A DNA stretch of 64,000 bases, taken from the NCBI GenBank assembly GCA_030704615.1, contig CM060734.1:31948042-32012041 (forward strand), in the 5' to 3' direction. The number at the start of each line of letters is the position of its first letter. Position 1 is the stretch's first letter. Positions 1 to 12,394 of this stretch are shown one piece after another. The notes under the pieces were generated by a model. The model worked only from the letters and a program-made list of their open reading frames with translations. It was not told the origin of the DNA and ran no database searches. The stretch is from Takakia lepidozioides. Lineage: Eukaryota > Streptophyta > Takakiopsida > Takakiales > Takakiaceae. The position numbers and the translations under genes were made by a program.

Positions 1-489
1 AGGTCATTGTGCTGCTTAATCAAGCAGCCACGGCTTGGAGCCAGCCTTAGCACACTGCTATTTTGTGCCAAGTAAAATTGGCTTTGAGGTACCAGCGAAC
101 TGAAAGTCTGTAGGGCAGTTGTGATATTGCGAAGTGTGGTTTGGGGGAGTCGGGTGAGGGCTAGACATACATACACCGTCCTTCCGAATCACTGGATAAG
201 ATAGAGTCTGCGCCGGGAAGTTTTTCAAGAAGGTTAGTTTACTGTTAAGAATCCGCGTGGGGAGGTTATTCCGTTTGTATTGACGGCATGAACACGAGGA
301 TTGGAGCGTCGATGTAGTGCACATTCACGCTGTGCTCGTCTCTCTATTTTCTTCAGGCTGCATGTAGCATAAGTTGTGCGGGTTGATGGTTCCCTTTGGC
401 AATTGGAGGAGTTTACCGCCCTCGTCGAGGACCAATTCCCACCTGCTTCACGATAAAAACTGCTACAGTGCAGCAGCAGAGGGGAGAGA

Positions 490-516
490 TTGATACATAC
501 ATATATATATATATAC
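490..516. repeat. TA-rich microsatellite in the 5' leader of the first gene
   Basis: A short run of alternating TA/CA dinucleotides lies about 90 bases upstream of the chosen start codon at 601. It is probably in the 5' UTR or promoter. The 1-600 stretch otherwise shows no supported coding exon; the small ORFs there lack recognisable domains. Confidence 0.7.
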
Positions 517-600
517 TTATGTGCACGCACGACCAAGGGTTAAAGCGATTGGAGGACGGGAAAGGGGTGGCTCAGAAGTTGGAAGTTGTTCACAAGGAAG

Positions 601-1995
601 ATGGCAGCCAGGAGTATAATGGACACTCTGGATTTGTGCGACTCGGTTGGACTTCAAGGGGAGAGTACCAGCACAATCCAGACGTTAGGATGGCTCAGTC
701 CCCGAATCTCATTTTCAACCAACTTTATAGATCGTGCTGCTGTGGCTGACGTTAAGGTGCTGGAGGAATGCGGAAAGGATGAGCAACGGAGTAGAGATTA
801 TGTAGGGGATTTCGAATTTTGTATGGCCGCATCACCAGTTGGCCCGGTGTCGGGTAAGTTTATGTTACATGCTGACGAGCTCTTTGACAAAGGCAAGCTT
901 CTACCTCTCTATGTTCCTCCTCGGAACAATACAGAGTATTTTGATAGGCAGGTGAAGACTCCTGCTAGCCTCTCCACGAAATTTTGTGCGGATATTTCTT
1001 CTCCGGCTACCGGGTGCGTTTCTCAAACAGGCACACCGAAATCTCAAAAGTGGAGAGAGATATTTGGAGTGTTGCGGAGGGCCCGGTCTGATTGTGGAAG
1101 GATTCGTCCTCCTCAGGAAGACGCTTTACTCCCTCCTGCCCCACGATCTGCTGCTCAACAAAACAAGCAACCTTTTTCCTCGAACTCTTTGCGGTTGATA
1201 TTTAGAAGAAGTTCATCAAGGGAGCGAAAGAATGACGAGACGTCTTGTCGGCCCATTGTTCGCAGAGAGGCTAAAGTTGCCGCCTCTGCTGCTAGTTCCT
1301 CTGCCGTAACGTCTACTGCTTGCATTTCTACCTCCACTGATGCTTGCAGCTACCCCTCTGCGCATAAGTCCGTGTATGGTCATCCACTTGGTTCGACAGC
1401 AATACGTACTGCTGATAATGTATCTCGTGGTGCTTCGTTCGGTGGGATTAGGGACGAAACTATGGAAGATCTATGGGAAAGATCGAACAGTTATAATATG
1501 CAGGCTGGTGTACGATCAAAGTGTATGGAGCGAGATGCCCAGAGAAAGCCAGAACTAGAAAGGAGCATGGGTAGCAATTTGAAAACCACGGGAGATGGCA
1601 GGGCTATCAGTGGTCATGGCCAGGGCACTCAGCTGTCGAACCCCAACAGGCTGGACGAAGTAGTCGCCGGAGGTACTGCTATGAGGACAACTGGGAACAA
1701 CTGGGAAAGGTGCAGTATACCGTCTGGTAAGGGCGGGAAGGCACAAGAACCGCTTAGGGCATTGAGAACTAGGGAGATTCGACGAAGCCCAGAGAGGTTG
1801 AGCTCTTACTCTTCAAATGTGAGGGTTGCCCCTGTGCTCAATGTGCCCGTGTGTATTGGCCCTGGGATGCGGAGTTCAAAATCATCAAAGGGACGCCTTG
1901 CAAATCTGCGCTCCTTCTTGCCTTTTGGAAAGGTTGCAAAGTTGCCGGTGAATGCCTCCATGATACCAACCAATAACTTCAGAGTAGCTGTGTGA
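601..1995 (+). CDS. Putative plant-specific regulator, DUF1645 / membrane-associated kinase regulator-like
   Basis: Single-exon ORF of 464 residues. I chose the ATG at 601 rather than the in-frame ATG at 586 because the sequence after it looks like a normal N-terminus. Seen: near residues 75-105 a DFEFCMA...SPVG block followed by ADELFDKGKLLPL; a Ser/Arg-rich basic stretch (SLRLIFRRSSSRERK) around residue 200; low-complexity Ser/Thr/Ala in the middle; and a C-terminal VRVAPVLNVPVCIGPG followed by a basic tail. The FEF...ADELF.KG.ILPL signature is shared by plant DUF1645 proteins and by BKI1/MAKR-type regulators of receptor kinases, which act at the plasma membrane or in the nucleus. No catalytic motif is visible. 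Family membership is inferred from short motifs; the exact function is unknown. The next gene converges on it, with about 1.4 kb between. Confidence 0.6.
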   Translation: MAARSIMDTLDLCDSVGLQGESTSTIQTLGWLSPRISFSTNFIDRAAVADVKVLEECGKDEQRSRDYVGDFEFCMAASPVGPVSGKFMLHADELFDKGKLLPLYVPPRNNTEYFDRQVKTPASLSTKFCADISSPATGCVSQTGTPKSQKWREIFGVLRRARSDCGRIRPPQEDALLPPAPRSAAQQNKQPFSSNSLRLIFRRSSSRERKNDETSCRPIVRREAKVAASAASSSAVTSTACISTSTDACSYPSAHKSVYGHPLGSTAIRTADNVSRGASFGGIRDETMEDLWERSNSYNMQAGVRSKCMERDAQRKPELERSMGSNLKTTGDGRAISGHGQGTQLSNPNRLDEVVAGGTAMRTTGNNWERCSIPSGKGGKAQEPLRALRTREIRRSPERLSSYSSNVRVAPVLNVPVCIGPGMRSSKSSKGRLANLRSFLPFGKVAKLPVNASMIPTNNFRVAV

Positions 1996-3409
1996 CTCCT
2001 GGATTTGCGACATGTTCTTCTAATACTAACTCATTAGCATCACTTGGGAGCAAATACAAAGTCAGGAGACTAGTTTCCCCCCGAGTTGAAGATTGGATTT
2101 ACATTATCCTGATCAGAAATCATGAATGTCTTATGCTTGTCGGGCAAGCAAACACCTTTGTACAGTAGTGTGCACTATCACTCGTTATAATCTTTAGCTA
2201 GTTTACATCGGAGCACAGTTGATGAAGCTCAGCGTATGACCCATTTTCGGGCTGCTGAGGTTTCTCGAGTTGAGAAGAAAATGCTTTCTCACACCCAGAA
2301 AGATACTTCGTGAGTTGGTTCATTTCACAGTATCTTGTGATGGAGATATTCACATCCAGGTGAAGTTTTGTAGGAAGTAATGACCTTTATATTTGTTTTG
2401 AAGTGTAGAGCTTGAGAGACTGCAGAAGCTATTAGATTTATTCTGTCTGCTCTGTTCTCCAGAACAAATTCTTCTGCTCCTAAGATGGTTTATTTCAGAT
2501 GTACATTGTCACTTGCAGCTTCAATGATTTGGATCTGCTGTCTCTGTAAATGATGCTTGATATCCCTTTCAATATAATGATTCCATACCTGCAACTCCAC
2601 TCCACCATTTATTTTGACAGTGGCTGGAGGGAGGGAACTAATCACTGAACTTCCCAGTATTGTGTTATGACACTTTCTGGCACACATCTGCTAGGCAGAT
2701 TGCATGGTGAGCAGCAGTTCTAAATTCTGTGCCTTGGTTGGAAGGTGTAGACCATCCCTTACAAGGTTGTGAGTCATCATTCTCATTCACTACTTTGTGT
2801 CGGCCGGTTTTGTAAGTCATGTTTGGGCTTAGGATATATGTGTTGCCAGTATGAATGCGCTGCCACCTATGCCACCTATGATTGTGACCTATAAATCCTA
2901 AGGAAAGATGACACAGCTCCTGGCTCCCATGGTAATTTGGCGGTGCACAGCTAGTATCCTCCCAGAAAACTCCCCTAACATATCTCAAATTCTTATTGCA
3001 GCTGTCTGGAAAAAGTTGAACTCTGTATCCGCAAATTATCAATGGGTAATCCGCTTCCTGATGATATAACTGTTTTAATAGGTCCTCTCACCGATACTTG
3101 GTTATGGACAAAACATGGTACTCAAGTTGACAGTTATTGCAAGAATACAACCCCAAGGCAGGGAATACTACCAGTCAGCCTTCTTCAAGCCCGCAGCATT
3201 CCTACTCCCTGACCACAAGGTAGCTAAATCATCGCATCTGTTTCTTATATCTTTTTGAAAGAGATTTACAGTTGATACTACAGATGAGTCACCAAGTGGA
3301 CCGGGATGACCATGACCCATATAGGCCTGCTGACATTCAAAATTATAGTATCAGGTGTAAAAATGAAACCAAACTCGATTGAGCTTCCAGCCAAAATGTA
3401 CCGCGAAAC
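1996..3409. other. Intergenic, between converging 3' ends
   Basis: This stretch lies between the stop of the 601-1995 gene and the stop of the dehydrogenase gene on the other strand. I see only short ORFs without recognisable domains. It should contain both 3' UTRs; no clear repeat or RNA gene was found. Confidence 0.6.
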
Positions 3410-5678
3410 TTAGACATTCTGTGATGTGGGGAATGCCATGGCCACCCCCTGGAGATCCTTGTCCTTCCACTGTGAGGTGACCGTCTTGATCTGTGTGAAG
3501 AAATGCACCCCAGCCTTACCGTAGAAGTTCAAATCCCCGGCAAATGAAGCCCGGGATCCTGTGAAGGAAAAGAAGGGCAGGGGTACTGGAATTGGTGTAT
3601 TTATACCCACTTGGCCCACGTCAATCTCATGCTGAAAGGTGCGCGCTGCTGCACCTGATCTGGTGAAAATTGCTGTCCCATTTCCATACTTGTTGTTGTT
3701 CACTAGATCAATAGCTTCCTGTAGGCTGCTGGCTTGCATACAAAGAAGCACTGGCCCGAATATCTCCTGCTTGTAGCACTCCATATCAGGCTTTACATCG
3801 GCCAAGATGGTGGGACCCACAAAATTCCCCTCCTCATATCCCGGCACCTGTGAATCAAGCACATTTGATGTGATGACAAGGCTGTGACAGACAACATGAG
3901 CAGGTAGGCAGCAACTTTGCTTGCATCTTGAGCTTTGCTCTTGTGACGTGAACTAACCTCTTGTCTAGAGAGACTCCCATTCTTATTCTATTAGTTCTCT
4001 GATAATGGTGCTCTTTGCAATAAAAGATCCTGCTGAGTACCTTCAACCTTAGCAAATAAAGGATCCACTCACGTCACGAAGCATAGAAAAGGATGGGGGT
4101 TTTGTAAGATTAGTAAAATAAACCCTGAAAATCAGCACCTGAAAGAAGTGAAAGACTGGAGGAGGAGAAACAGACAGAGATCCTGTGGATCACTTAGCAA
4201 ACCTAATGCAAGTCTCATTACGGTAGGCTTCACTGAGACAGTTTCACTGACCTTAACACCACGTCCATCAAGCACCAGCCTTGCACCATCCCTTGCACCA
4301 CTCTCCACAAGATTACAAATGCGATCCTTTGCCTGCTTACTGATCACGGGCCCCAGATCTGCGCTGGGTTCTGTCCCCGCACTAACTCTTAGTTTGGCTG
4401 CCCTCTCCTTCAAACCTTCTTCCCAAGGCTTAGAATCCCCAACAAATACAGCAGTGGTGAGTGCCATGCACCGTTGTCCAGCTGCTCCAAATGCTGCTCC
4501 CACAAGTGCATTCATTGTTGCTTCAGGGTCTGCATCTGGCATTACAACAGCATGATTCTTTGCCCCCATGTTGCACTGAACACGTTTGCCTGTAGCTGAG
4601 GCCCTGGAGTAGATGTGCATGCCTGCTACATCTGAGCCCACAAAAGAGATGGCCCTTATGTTAGGGTGGTCACAAATGTGGTTGACGATTTCATGCGTGC
4701 CGTGCACAATGTTGAGAACCCCTGGTGGCAAGCCTGCCTCAGTTGCCAACTCAGCCAGCAGCATTGCAGCGCCAGGATCTTTTTCAGAGGGCTTGAGGAT
4801 AAAGGTGTTTCCGCATGTAATAGCCATGGGAAACATCCAAAGAGGAATCATGGCTGGGAAGTTGAAGGGGCAGATGCCTGCACACACCCCCAGAGGTTGC
4901 CGAATACTGAATGTGTCAATGCCTGCTGAGACATTTTCCACAAATTCTCCCATTTGCTGGTTCGCCATCCCACAAGCTTGCTCCACAACCTACACCCATT
5001 TCAAGTACTGAGTTTGCGCAGTCTACCGAGATCCAAGACTGCGCTTTCAATTTATGATCTGAAATTCCATTAATGAGCTACAATTACAGCTGCTATTCTA
5101 TTTCACTGGAAGATTCTTACCTCTAGACCACGGAAAACATCACCTCGAGCATCCACAAGAGTCTTCCCCTGTTCCGTGGTCACATTCAAGGCCAATTTGT
5201 CCATGTCTCTCCGAATAAGCTCCTGCAGCTTGAGCATAATTCGCTGCCGGATTGTCACAGGGGTGTTTCTCCATTTCGGGAAAGCCTCCTTTGCAGCCTT
5301 CACCGCTGCCTCGAACTCCTCGGTCGTCGTTAGCGGAACCTTACACACAACCTCTTGCGTTGCTGGGTTGACAACATCAACGAATTCTGCTGCCTTAGAA
5401 TAAAAAAACTCGCCACCCACGAACAGCTTCACCTTCGGGGCTGTGGGTGATGAGGTCACAGCGGGATCGCTGTTGGCCGTGGCTACTCCGGCTGCGAAGT
5501 ATCGGCAGAATGCGACTTCCGGAAGTTCTGGTTGCTTCTCAAGGTAAGTTCCATGGATAGGAGACCACGTACACGATTTGGGTGTCAAAGTTCCGGAGGA
5601 ATTAAGAAAAGAAAGACCCGCTCGGGCGTAGATGCACGACCTGCTGGAGCGAAGCCTGCGGGACAATATCCCTAGCAT
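3410..5678 (-). CDS. ALDH6B2: Methylmalonate-semialdehyde dehydrogenase (acylating), mitochondrial, three exons
   Basis: Catalyses NAD- and CoA-dependent oxidation of methylmalonate/malonate semialdehyde to propionyl-/acetyl-CoA in mitochondrial valine and pyrimidine breakdown. Exons on the minus strand: 5678-5121, 4989-4252, 3847-3410; the GT/AG borders keep frame and give 577 residues, normal for plant ALDH6 (about 535-610). Seen: an Arg/Ser-rich N-terminus ([15 protein letters not shown]) like a mitochondrial presequence; KLFVGGEFF and [23 protein letters not shown]; the NAD-binding stretch [14 protein letters not shown]; catalytic cysteine in [21 protein letters not shown]; and a C-terminal [20 protein letters not shown] typical of ALDH6. 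Introns are 131 and 404 bp. The start is the first Met of the presequence-like ORF. No frame damage, so probably functional. It is divergent from TIM13, with about 1.3 kb between. Confidence 0.95.
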
Positions 5679-5765
5679 GCTTGCAGCTTTGGAAATACCT
5701 CTGACTCTGGTGAAAATTGGATTCGCGCGATGTCCCAGTGCTGACGAAGGGCAATTCCCAGTGCG

Positions 5766-5795
5766 TATGTCAAAGAGAGAGAGAGAGAGCGAGCG
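5766..5795. repeat. GA/CT microsatellite upstream of the dehydrogenase
   Basis: A (GA)n run lies about 90 bases upstream of the dehydrogenase ATG, read as CT-rich on its coding strand. CT-rich tracts are common in plant 5' UTRs and core promoters. The rest of 5679-7000 is the divergent promoter region shared with TIM13; no gene was recognised there. Confidence 0.6.
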
Positions 5796-7000
5796 AGCTT
5801 ACCTGTCTACTAGATTCCGATCAAAGCATCACAACACAAGGTAGAACTGTAGAACACCCGTGCATTAGTCCCTCCCGCTAGAGCTGTAGTAGGTGCAAAA
5901 GAATACTGTCAATTCCAACCAGCTCTCAGCGCCTACAGTGATCTCATAAAAAGCAAAGTCTTGCAGTTCTAGTGACAGAAACCCTGGTCCATTAGCCTCT
6001 CTAGGTACTTTTCCGGTGCTCTGTGAAATGTCCAAAGATCTTGTCAGAGTACCTGACAGCCTTACAGCCCGCAGCGAGGTGGGTGCCCTACAAACACAAT
6101 GTGATGCACATTATGTAGTGCTTTCACGATCTGGGTATCTCTCTGCCTTGTTTGCTGGCAACGCTAATCTGCCCACTATTTCTGCTCGCTTGCGTGGCAT
6201 CTGTCTCCATCCTTACCTCGCTACTTGAGCCCAACAAGGCCAGAACAGGGCTTAAGATTCATTCGGATTTCATAGCCTGGGCTAGAGATCCCAACATGCC
6301 CGTGTCCCTCTTCCTGTGAATAGTAATCTGAACCGGAATATTGTCCCATGCCAGACACTCTTTATCCCGGTCCGCATAATTCATCTCATATCAAAGACTT
6401 CATTCGTCTGCCCACCTCCGCAACGGGTTTAGGGTTTAGCGAAGAAAGCACACCTTTTTGGTGTCCTGCGATGCATGCGTCTACTCGCACAGCTTCTTGA
6501 AGTAACCATCGCTCCGTCACAGAAGCGATCGTCGTTCTGATTAGAGGTATGCGCGCCTGAAATACACAATTTCTCCTGTTTTTCTGTGAGCTTGTGTGTA
6601 ATTATGCCTGGCTCTCCCTCTTACCATTTTCTGCCTGCACGAAGCGAGGAAGATTCAAAGCCCACATTAAGCTGGTGCATATGGATGATTGGTTCACTTT
6701 CACATGTAGTCAATCAGGAGAAGAACCAACCCAAGTAGAGAGATTGCTTGAAAAGGAACGAGATGGGAGGGAAGGTGTGTTTGTTCACAAGCATGTGAAA
6801 TGCTATCCACGCCTTGTGCAATTTTTTCGTTGCCAGTGGGTGCCGGATGGGTCTAAGCATACATCTTTTGTAGTATTGGTATGAAGGGTTTCATCCTACC
6901 AACCGGCTTACCAGTGGAGAGTAACTTCTGAAATTGTTCCATTGTTCACATGTCAGCTGTTCAGATTCGGAGGGCGTAGATTGTGCTAGCACGGAAGAGG

Positions 7001-8419
7001 ATGGATCCCTTTGGGTCACCTTCACCCTCGGGGTCAGGGCAAGGGCCCTCCAATGAGGTGGTAATGAACCAAGTGAAACAACAGCTTGCACAAGCATATG
7101 CCGAGGAGTTCTTTTCGGTAGGCCTTCCATGCTTCACTCCTCTCTGGTTGTCTGTTGGTGAACGACATTAAATTGCTATCAATGTCAATCTCTCTGGCGC
7201 TTTTTGGATCCTTCATTCCATGTGTGGTGGGTTTTCTTCACCTCCCTCTACCCAATATACAGGCCAAAAGTTAGGTCTTTGTAAACAAATCAGCTACTTG
7301 GGGGCCTTCAGTCTCCCGGGGAAGAATAGGACAGCATGCAGTATTGGTTGAGAAAGGTCCCACCTTGTTCTTCCATCCCTGTTTAAAGGCTTTTGTCATA
7401 GTAGTAAGGACCGTTTGGTTCAACTGCACTTCCGTAAACTTGATGTAGTTAAACTTCTTGAATTCCTCTCAAGAAGATTACCTGAGACATGAAAATTTCA
7501 CCGTGGGTTTAACAAAGGGGATGGGAGGAGCAAGTGGATGCCTGTGTGAAGGTATGCTGTGCATTCCGTAATGCACTGTGGTGGAAAGAGTAGGACAGCA
7601 AATGTGTTGTGGTTAGATCATCCAAACGTTCTGGAACTTTTTCCAACCTATTTTTAACTGTCAACTCAAAATGGTGGTGACTGCCAGGTTGGACAATTCC
7701 TTCAGATAACTTAAGTAAGCTGAATAATCTGGAAAGATTTGCAACAACACCTTCCTTGGTAGGACATTGTGGCATTTGTGGTGCCCAAATTGACACGTTC
7801 ATTTAAACAGTTGTGTACGCTGGATACAGATGTAGTTGCTCAAATCAGATATTCTTTACCCACATGCACTGAGTCCAACCGGCCTTAAGCCCGGGATGTT
7901 ACCTTTAGCACAATGCTTTTTGGGATTCTCCAATAGTAGCTGCGAGGAATTTCGATTCTTGACCTCTATTTCAATGGGCTAAAAGATCATAGTCTATCAA
8001 TACTGTTTTTGACAATGCCTTTGCCAAATCAGTATATTAGGTGACCAGTCCAAGTGTACTGTCATCACCGAGCTGCCAAAATGTGGTTCATTCGTGGTTA
8101 TTAGATGAGGGTTGGTTACAGTTCCAGATTTGATCACTTTCTAGTGAGAAGTAGAGATTCAATGTGAAAAGATACAAAATGGGTGTTACCTCAAAGATAT
8201 AGTAGCCTTGCTCCATAATCACATTGGATTATTGATCTCGAGGTTACAATTTTTTGTGAATGGCAGATCGTCAGGGACAAATGTTTTACCAAATGTGTTA
8301 CAAAACCCAGTAGCTCCATGAGCGGGGGGGAGAGTAGCTGCATCTCAAGGTGTGTGGAGCGTTACATTGAGGCCACTGGGGTTATTAGTCGTGCTGTGGT
8401 TTCAGCCCTTCCCCGATAG
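7001..8419 (+). CDS. TIM13: Mitochondrial import inner membrane translocase subunit Tim13, two exons
   Basis: Small intermembrane-space chaperone that with Tim8 escorts hydrophobic precursors to the inner membrane. Exon 1 (7001-7117) encodes the N-terminus with NQVKQQLAQAYAEEFFS. Exon 2 (8267-8419) starts after a CAG acceptor and encodes IVRDKCFTKCVTKPSSS, then CISRCVERYIEATGVIS and a short tail. The joined 89-residue protein has the twin CX3C motifs (CFTKC and CISRC) that form the two disulphides of small Tims, with the usual spacing and family length. The single intron is 1149 bp, GT-AG, between codons. Exon 2 is too short to stand out as an ORF. No frame damage is seen. Confidence 0.93.
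7118..8266 (+). other. Intron of TIM13
   Basis: Non-coding by position. It contains several short ORFs on both strands without recognisable domains and no clear repeat. Confidence 0.85.
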
Positions 8420-9554
8420 AGGTTAGACTTGGTGTTTTTCGTGTTTCTCCCACGGTGCAGTTTCGAGGGGATATATTTTAGTTACCCGATTTGAGGCGGT
8501 TTGAACAAGTGGTCTGACATGCAATTCTCGTCTACGTGCGAGAACATCTTCACACAGTTGTGGTTAACTCCATCATGGAAGTCCGTTGGTTTTCACTCTC
8601 TTGCAGTCGCTGACGTATGTTTCAATGAAAGAGAGCATATTTTGATATTGTGAAGGGTGGTACATTCATATCATTTTTGCCCCCCTTAATAAAGTGAAAG
8701 AGTCTTTTCAATTTTCATGTAGGATTTGTTTCTTAGTGTCTGTTTGGTGGGAAGTATGTGTTCTGATCATACATTGCTGACCCCCATAATGTCCTTGACT
8801 CCTATATCTGCTGTTGCTTGTCTCTGTACTTTCAAAGGTGTAGTGGAGCTTGCCTTATGACCACATCAGTTATGCCTCCTTCCTGCCTCTCCTGGTGTCA
8901 AGGTGGTTTTGATCAAATACTTTGCAAGGACGTTTCTTGAGGAACAACTCAAGTGAGTTTGCCATCGACAACATAATCATACTCTTGAATGCCTAAAGCA
9001 TTCACTTATCGAACAAATAGATCATTCCAAGCTCTACTCCACTTCAACAAAGAAAGGAGTTGTGAGGTAAGCGATGGCTGGAAGAGGAGGGAGATTCAAC
9101 TTTTGGTTCTGTCATTAGGCAAGCTTTTCGGGACGTTTCAATTGGCAAAACCTGGTGAAAAGTACTGATGGAAAGATGGCGCAGGCCCTGTGTGTGATCC
9201 ATATATATGATTCAAGAATACACTCAGCACAACATTATGAAACCTAGTTTGATAAACAACAGCTTCGATTTTCCATCACAATTCCCGGAGCAGACCATTG
9301 TGCATATCAGCAGCCCACCGACAACGTTCTCACTCACCTCACGACCAGAATGGCAGGACAGCTTCTATCTTGCAAGTTTTAGAAGGAAAGGAAAGGAAGT
9401 TTAACATGAAAAGAAATAAGCTGACGTTCGACGACGTTCTAGGATATTTCGTTCGTCAACCGGTCGAGGCGTCTTGTCCACGGCACGACGAGCGAGAAAG
9501 AAGAGAGTCGGAGAGGATCGGAAGTACACACGCCTAGACACAGAGGGAGCAGCG
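8420..9554. other. Intergenic region between TIM13 and the proteasome gene
   Basis: Both flanking genes run rightward. The stretch holds the TIM13 3' UTR and the proteasome gene promoter. No domain-bearing ORF, RNA gene or repeat was recognised. Confidence 0.6.
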
Positions 9555-12136
9555 ATGGAGACCGTGTTTGGGCTTGTGGGAGATGGGTTTGCTTTGGTAG
9601 TGTCGGACACATCCGCGGTGCAGAGTATAGTCGTGCAGAAAACTAATGAAGACAAAATAATGTTGTTGGACTCCCACAAACTCCTGGGGTGTACAGGCGA
9701 GAGTGGAGACAGGTATTCTCCTTGTCCCTTTCAAAGAATGTCGCGAATTCATGGACTCTTATCTCCATCATATATGCTCTAATCCAATTCATTGCATTGT
9801 ATCGAGGTATTGAACGTAGGAGATATATATATTTTTCCGTAAATTAGCTAATCCTCGCCTGTTGGGTTCAATGTTGACTTCGGCACAGCTCATGTGATAC
9901 GGATGCACCATCCCAACTTGCTGATTAGGTTTCATGGGTGGTCTTAGATTGCAGGTAAGTCAAGAAAGATGTCTCTCTGTGCTCAAAGAGTGCCTCCAAT
10001 TTAGTGTACGCCAGTAGAGTTTCTCAAGAAAAATTTCTTGAAAGTAGCAAGATCAGAGCTGGCTGCATCCGCTCCCTGTGACGACTGTCATGTTATGCTC
10101 AGTCCTCGGCCTTGATTTACGCACGCTTGCAGGGTGCAGTTTTCAGAATTTATTCAAAAGAACATTCAGTTGTACCAGTTCCGCAACGGCACCCAACTCT
10201 CAACTGCCGCAGCTGCGAATTTCACTCGGGGCGAGCTTGCAACAGCGCTGCGCAAGGTGCATCCCTTTTAATTGATCCCTCCCGTAAAGATCTGTTTGCG
10301 TGTTGTTAACAATGCACCCTAACCCTACGTTCTTTCCTTGTTTGTCACGGGAAAGTTATCTCTTACCCCAGGATTGTCACCTCGCCATCTTCCTGGTGTA
10401 TTGAAGAACCAGGGCTTGGCTCAGCGGAGCCATGTTTGAGACATTCGAGCCATGGGTTTCCTTCACCAGACTGGAGTGGGATCCAGTCGATCTGCCACAA
10501 TTGCACTGTGGAATTTGTTCCAGAATCTCACGGAAAAGTTACTTTCCATGAAGTTGTATGGCTTTGAGACTACCCTATGCTTAGAGTTTCCCTCCCCTAC
10601 AGATGACTCGAAGACTAATCCACTGTAGAAAGAGGTGTTTGCATAACATATTTTTGCAGTTTCAGTACATGCAGGGAGAGACTGAGGTCCTTTAAGGGTG
10701 GCAATGTCCTCAGGTCCTTGCCCCATTCAGGGTTTTTTGCTTAAGTTGATGAATGTCTGAAGGGCTGGTATGCCATGCGTTATTTTGCATGATCTATATC
10801 TGACACAATGCATGAGTGCTGTTAAGATTAACGTATTTTTAGAAACATGCCGAATTTTCTTTAATCAAGGGTTTTACAACTACACTTGAGGTGGTCATTT
10901 GGTTGAGGCCATGTTGGTGGGCTCAAGTTGCTCTTATGGTGGGGGAAGACTTAATGGTTTGGTTGTGTACCATACATTGCATGGATTATGTGCCTCCTGG
11001 ACATGACAAGTGAGTACATCATACTACTGGTTAGTATTGGCTAAATGGAGGAAGCAGGCTTGCTTGCCTTTGTTAATATGTAGTGATTGTGGAGAAGAAG
11101 CTTGGATGTAGGGTTTGGCGTAGCGAGTATTCACAAGTGCGTTGGGAAATCAGATAAATGGTGTTTGAAAATGAATGTGATTGGTAAGGGAAGCTGAGAT
11201 TGGAACCGAATATTACTATGTGTGCTTATGGGATGGGTTTTGACATTTTTGGAGATGGACACCTACAGAGCCCATATCAAGTGAATATGATGTTGGCGGG
11301 CTTTGATAAGGATGAGGGGGCGTCCCTCTATTACTTGGACTACATTGCAACTCTTCATAAGCTGGAGAAGGGTGCCTTGGGTTATGGTGAGTGAATGTTT
11401 GCTAGTGTTTCTGATGTTCTGTAAAGTCAAATTTCAGCACTTTTGGTTGCTTTTTATCTTTCTCCTTCCCTTCCTGCCCTGCTTTCTTGAAGGGCGTTGT
11501 ATCCATTTGGACTAGCAGCTTCCATTGGATCACTGAGGCTTTGTGTGTGATCCTGAGGTTAATTTCCATAGGCCCTTGTTGGAGGTCACACTATGTGTTT
11601 CAGCTAGCTGCTGTGGGTTTCATTCCTTCCCCACATGCTGTTTTCATAATCACCTTCCACCAACATCCAGAGAAATTTGGGTTTGTGGTTCCTAGTATTT
11701 TACTTCTGTGGATGATGTTTCTTCTGATAGGGTAGTTTGGCTGTGGTATATGCACAATTGTTTGCCTAAATCATTGAAATTTTAGTTTGAACTGATTTCT
11801 CGTTTGCTTTAGTGGACTTTCCCCAAATCTACCACTCCGAGATGCTGCCATCATGTTGCTTTAATGATCTGTTGTTGCATCACAGGTGGATACTTCATTC
11901 TTTCACTGATGGACAAATACTATCACAAGAACATATCGGTCGAGCAAGCGTTGGAGTTGGTGGATAAGTGCGTTGGGGAGGTTAGAGCAAGATTGGTTGT
12001 TTCACCTCCCAATTTTGTTATTAAGATAGTTGACAAGGATGGTGCACGAGAGCTTGTTTGGCGGAAAACTGTTGAAGAAAACACAGGCCCAAGTGGAATA
12101 CCACCTACAGGAGGCACTACTATTGTGGAAGGTTAG
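9555..12136 (+). CDS. PBD1: 20S proteasome subunit beta type-2 (beta-4, PBD), four exons
   Basis: Non-catalytic beta-4 subunit of the 20S core particle (cytosol and nucleus). Exons: 9555-9712, 10133-10256, 11269-11386, 11886-12136; all introns GT-AG and the phases join to 216 residues. Seen: start [20 protein letters not shown], then [12 protein letters not shown]; exon 2 with [16 protein letters not shown] and [13 protein letters not shown]; exon 3 with [16 protein letters not shown] and [12 protein letters not shown]; exon 4 with [17 protein letters not shown] and [17 protein letters not shown]. These follow plant PBD proteins (about 200-204 residues) throughout. No N-terminal Thr nucleophile is expected for beta-4. 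The C-terminus is about a dozen residues longer than usual, with a Gly/Pro/Thr-rich tail. It converges with the FAD oxidoreductase gene, the stops being 258 bp apart. Confidence 0.95.
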
Positions 12137-12394
12137 AGTTGCTTCCAGGTCACATGCAGTGACCAGCGTGGCTTCATGTTTTGCTTGATAAATAATCTGT
12201 GCAAAGTATTCATGTCCCTGGTTGTCAGAACTCAGAACCTGACAACCATTCTGAGGTTGAGCATAAAATTGGCCTGATTAGGATAGCGAATTGGAAGTAG
12301 AGAGTATCTCTAATTGCAGCATCGAATATCCTGATCAGTCCATTCAACACCTATCTTTGATAGGGATCAATCTTAATACACAGTTGTGACTGAA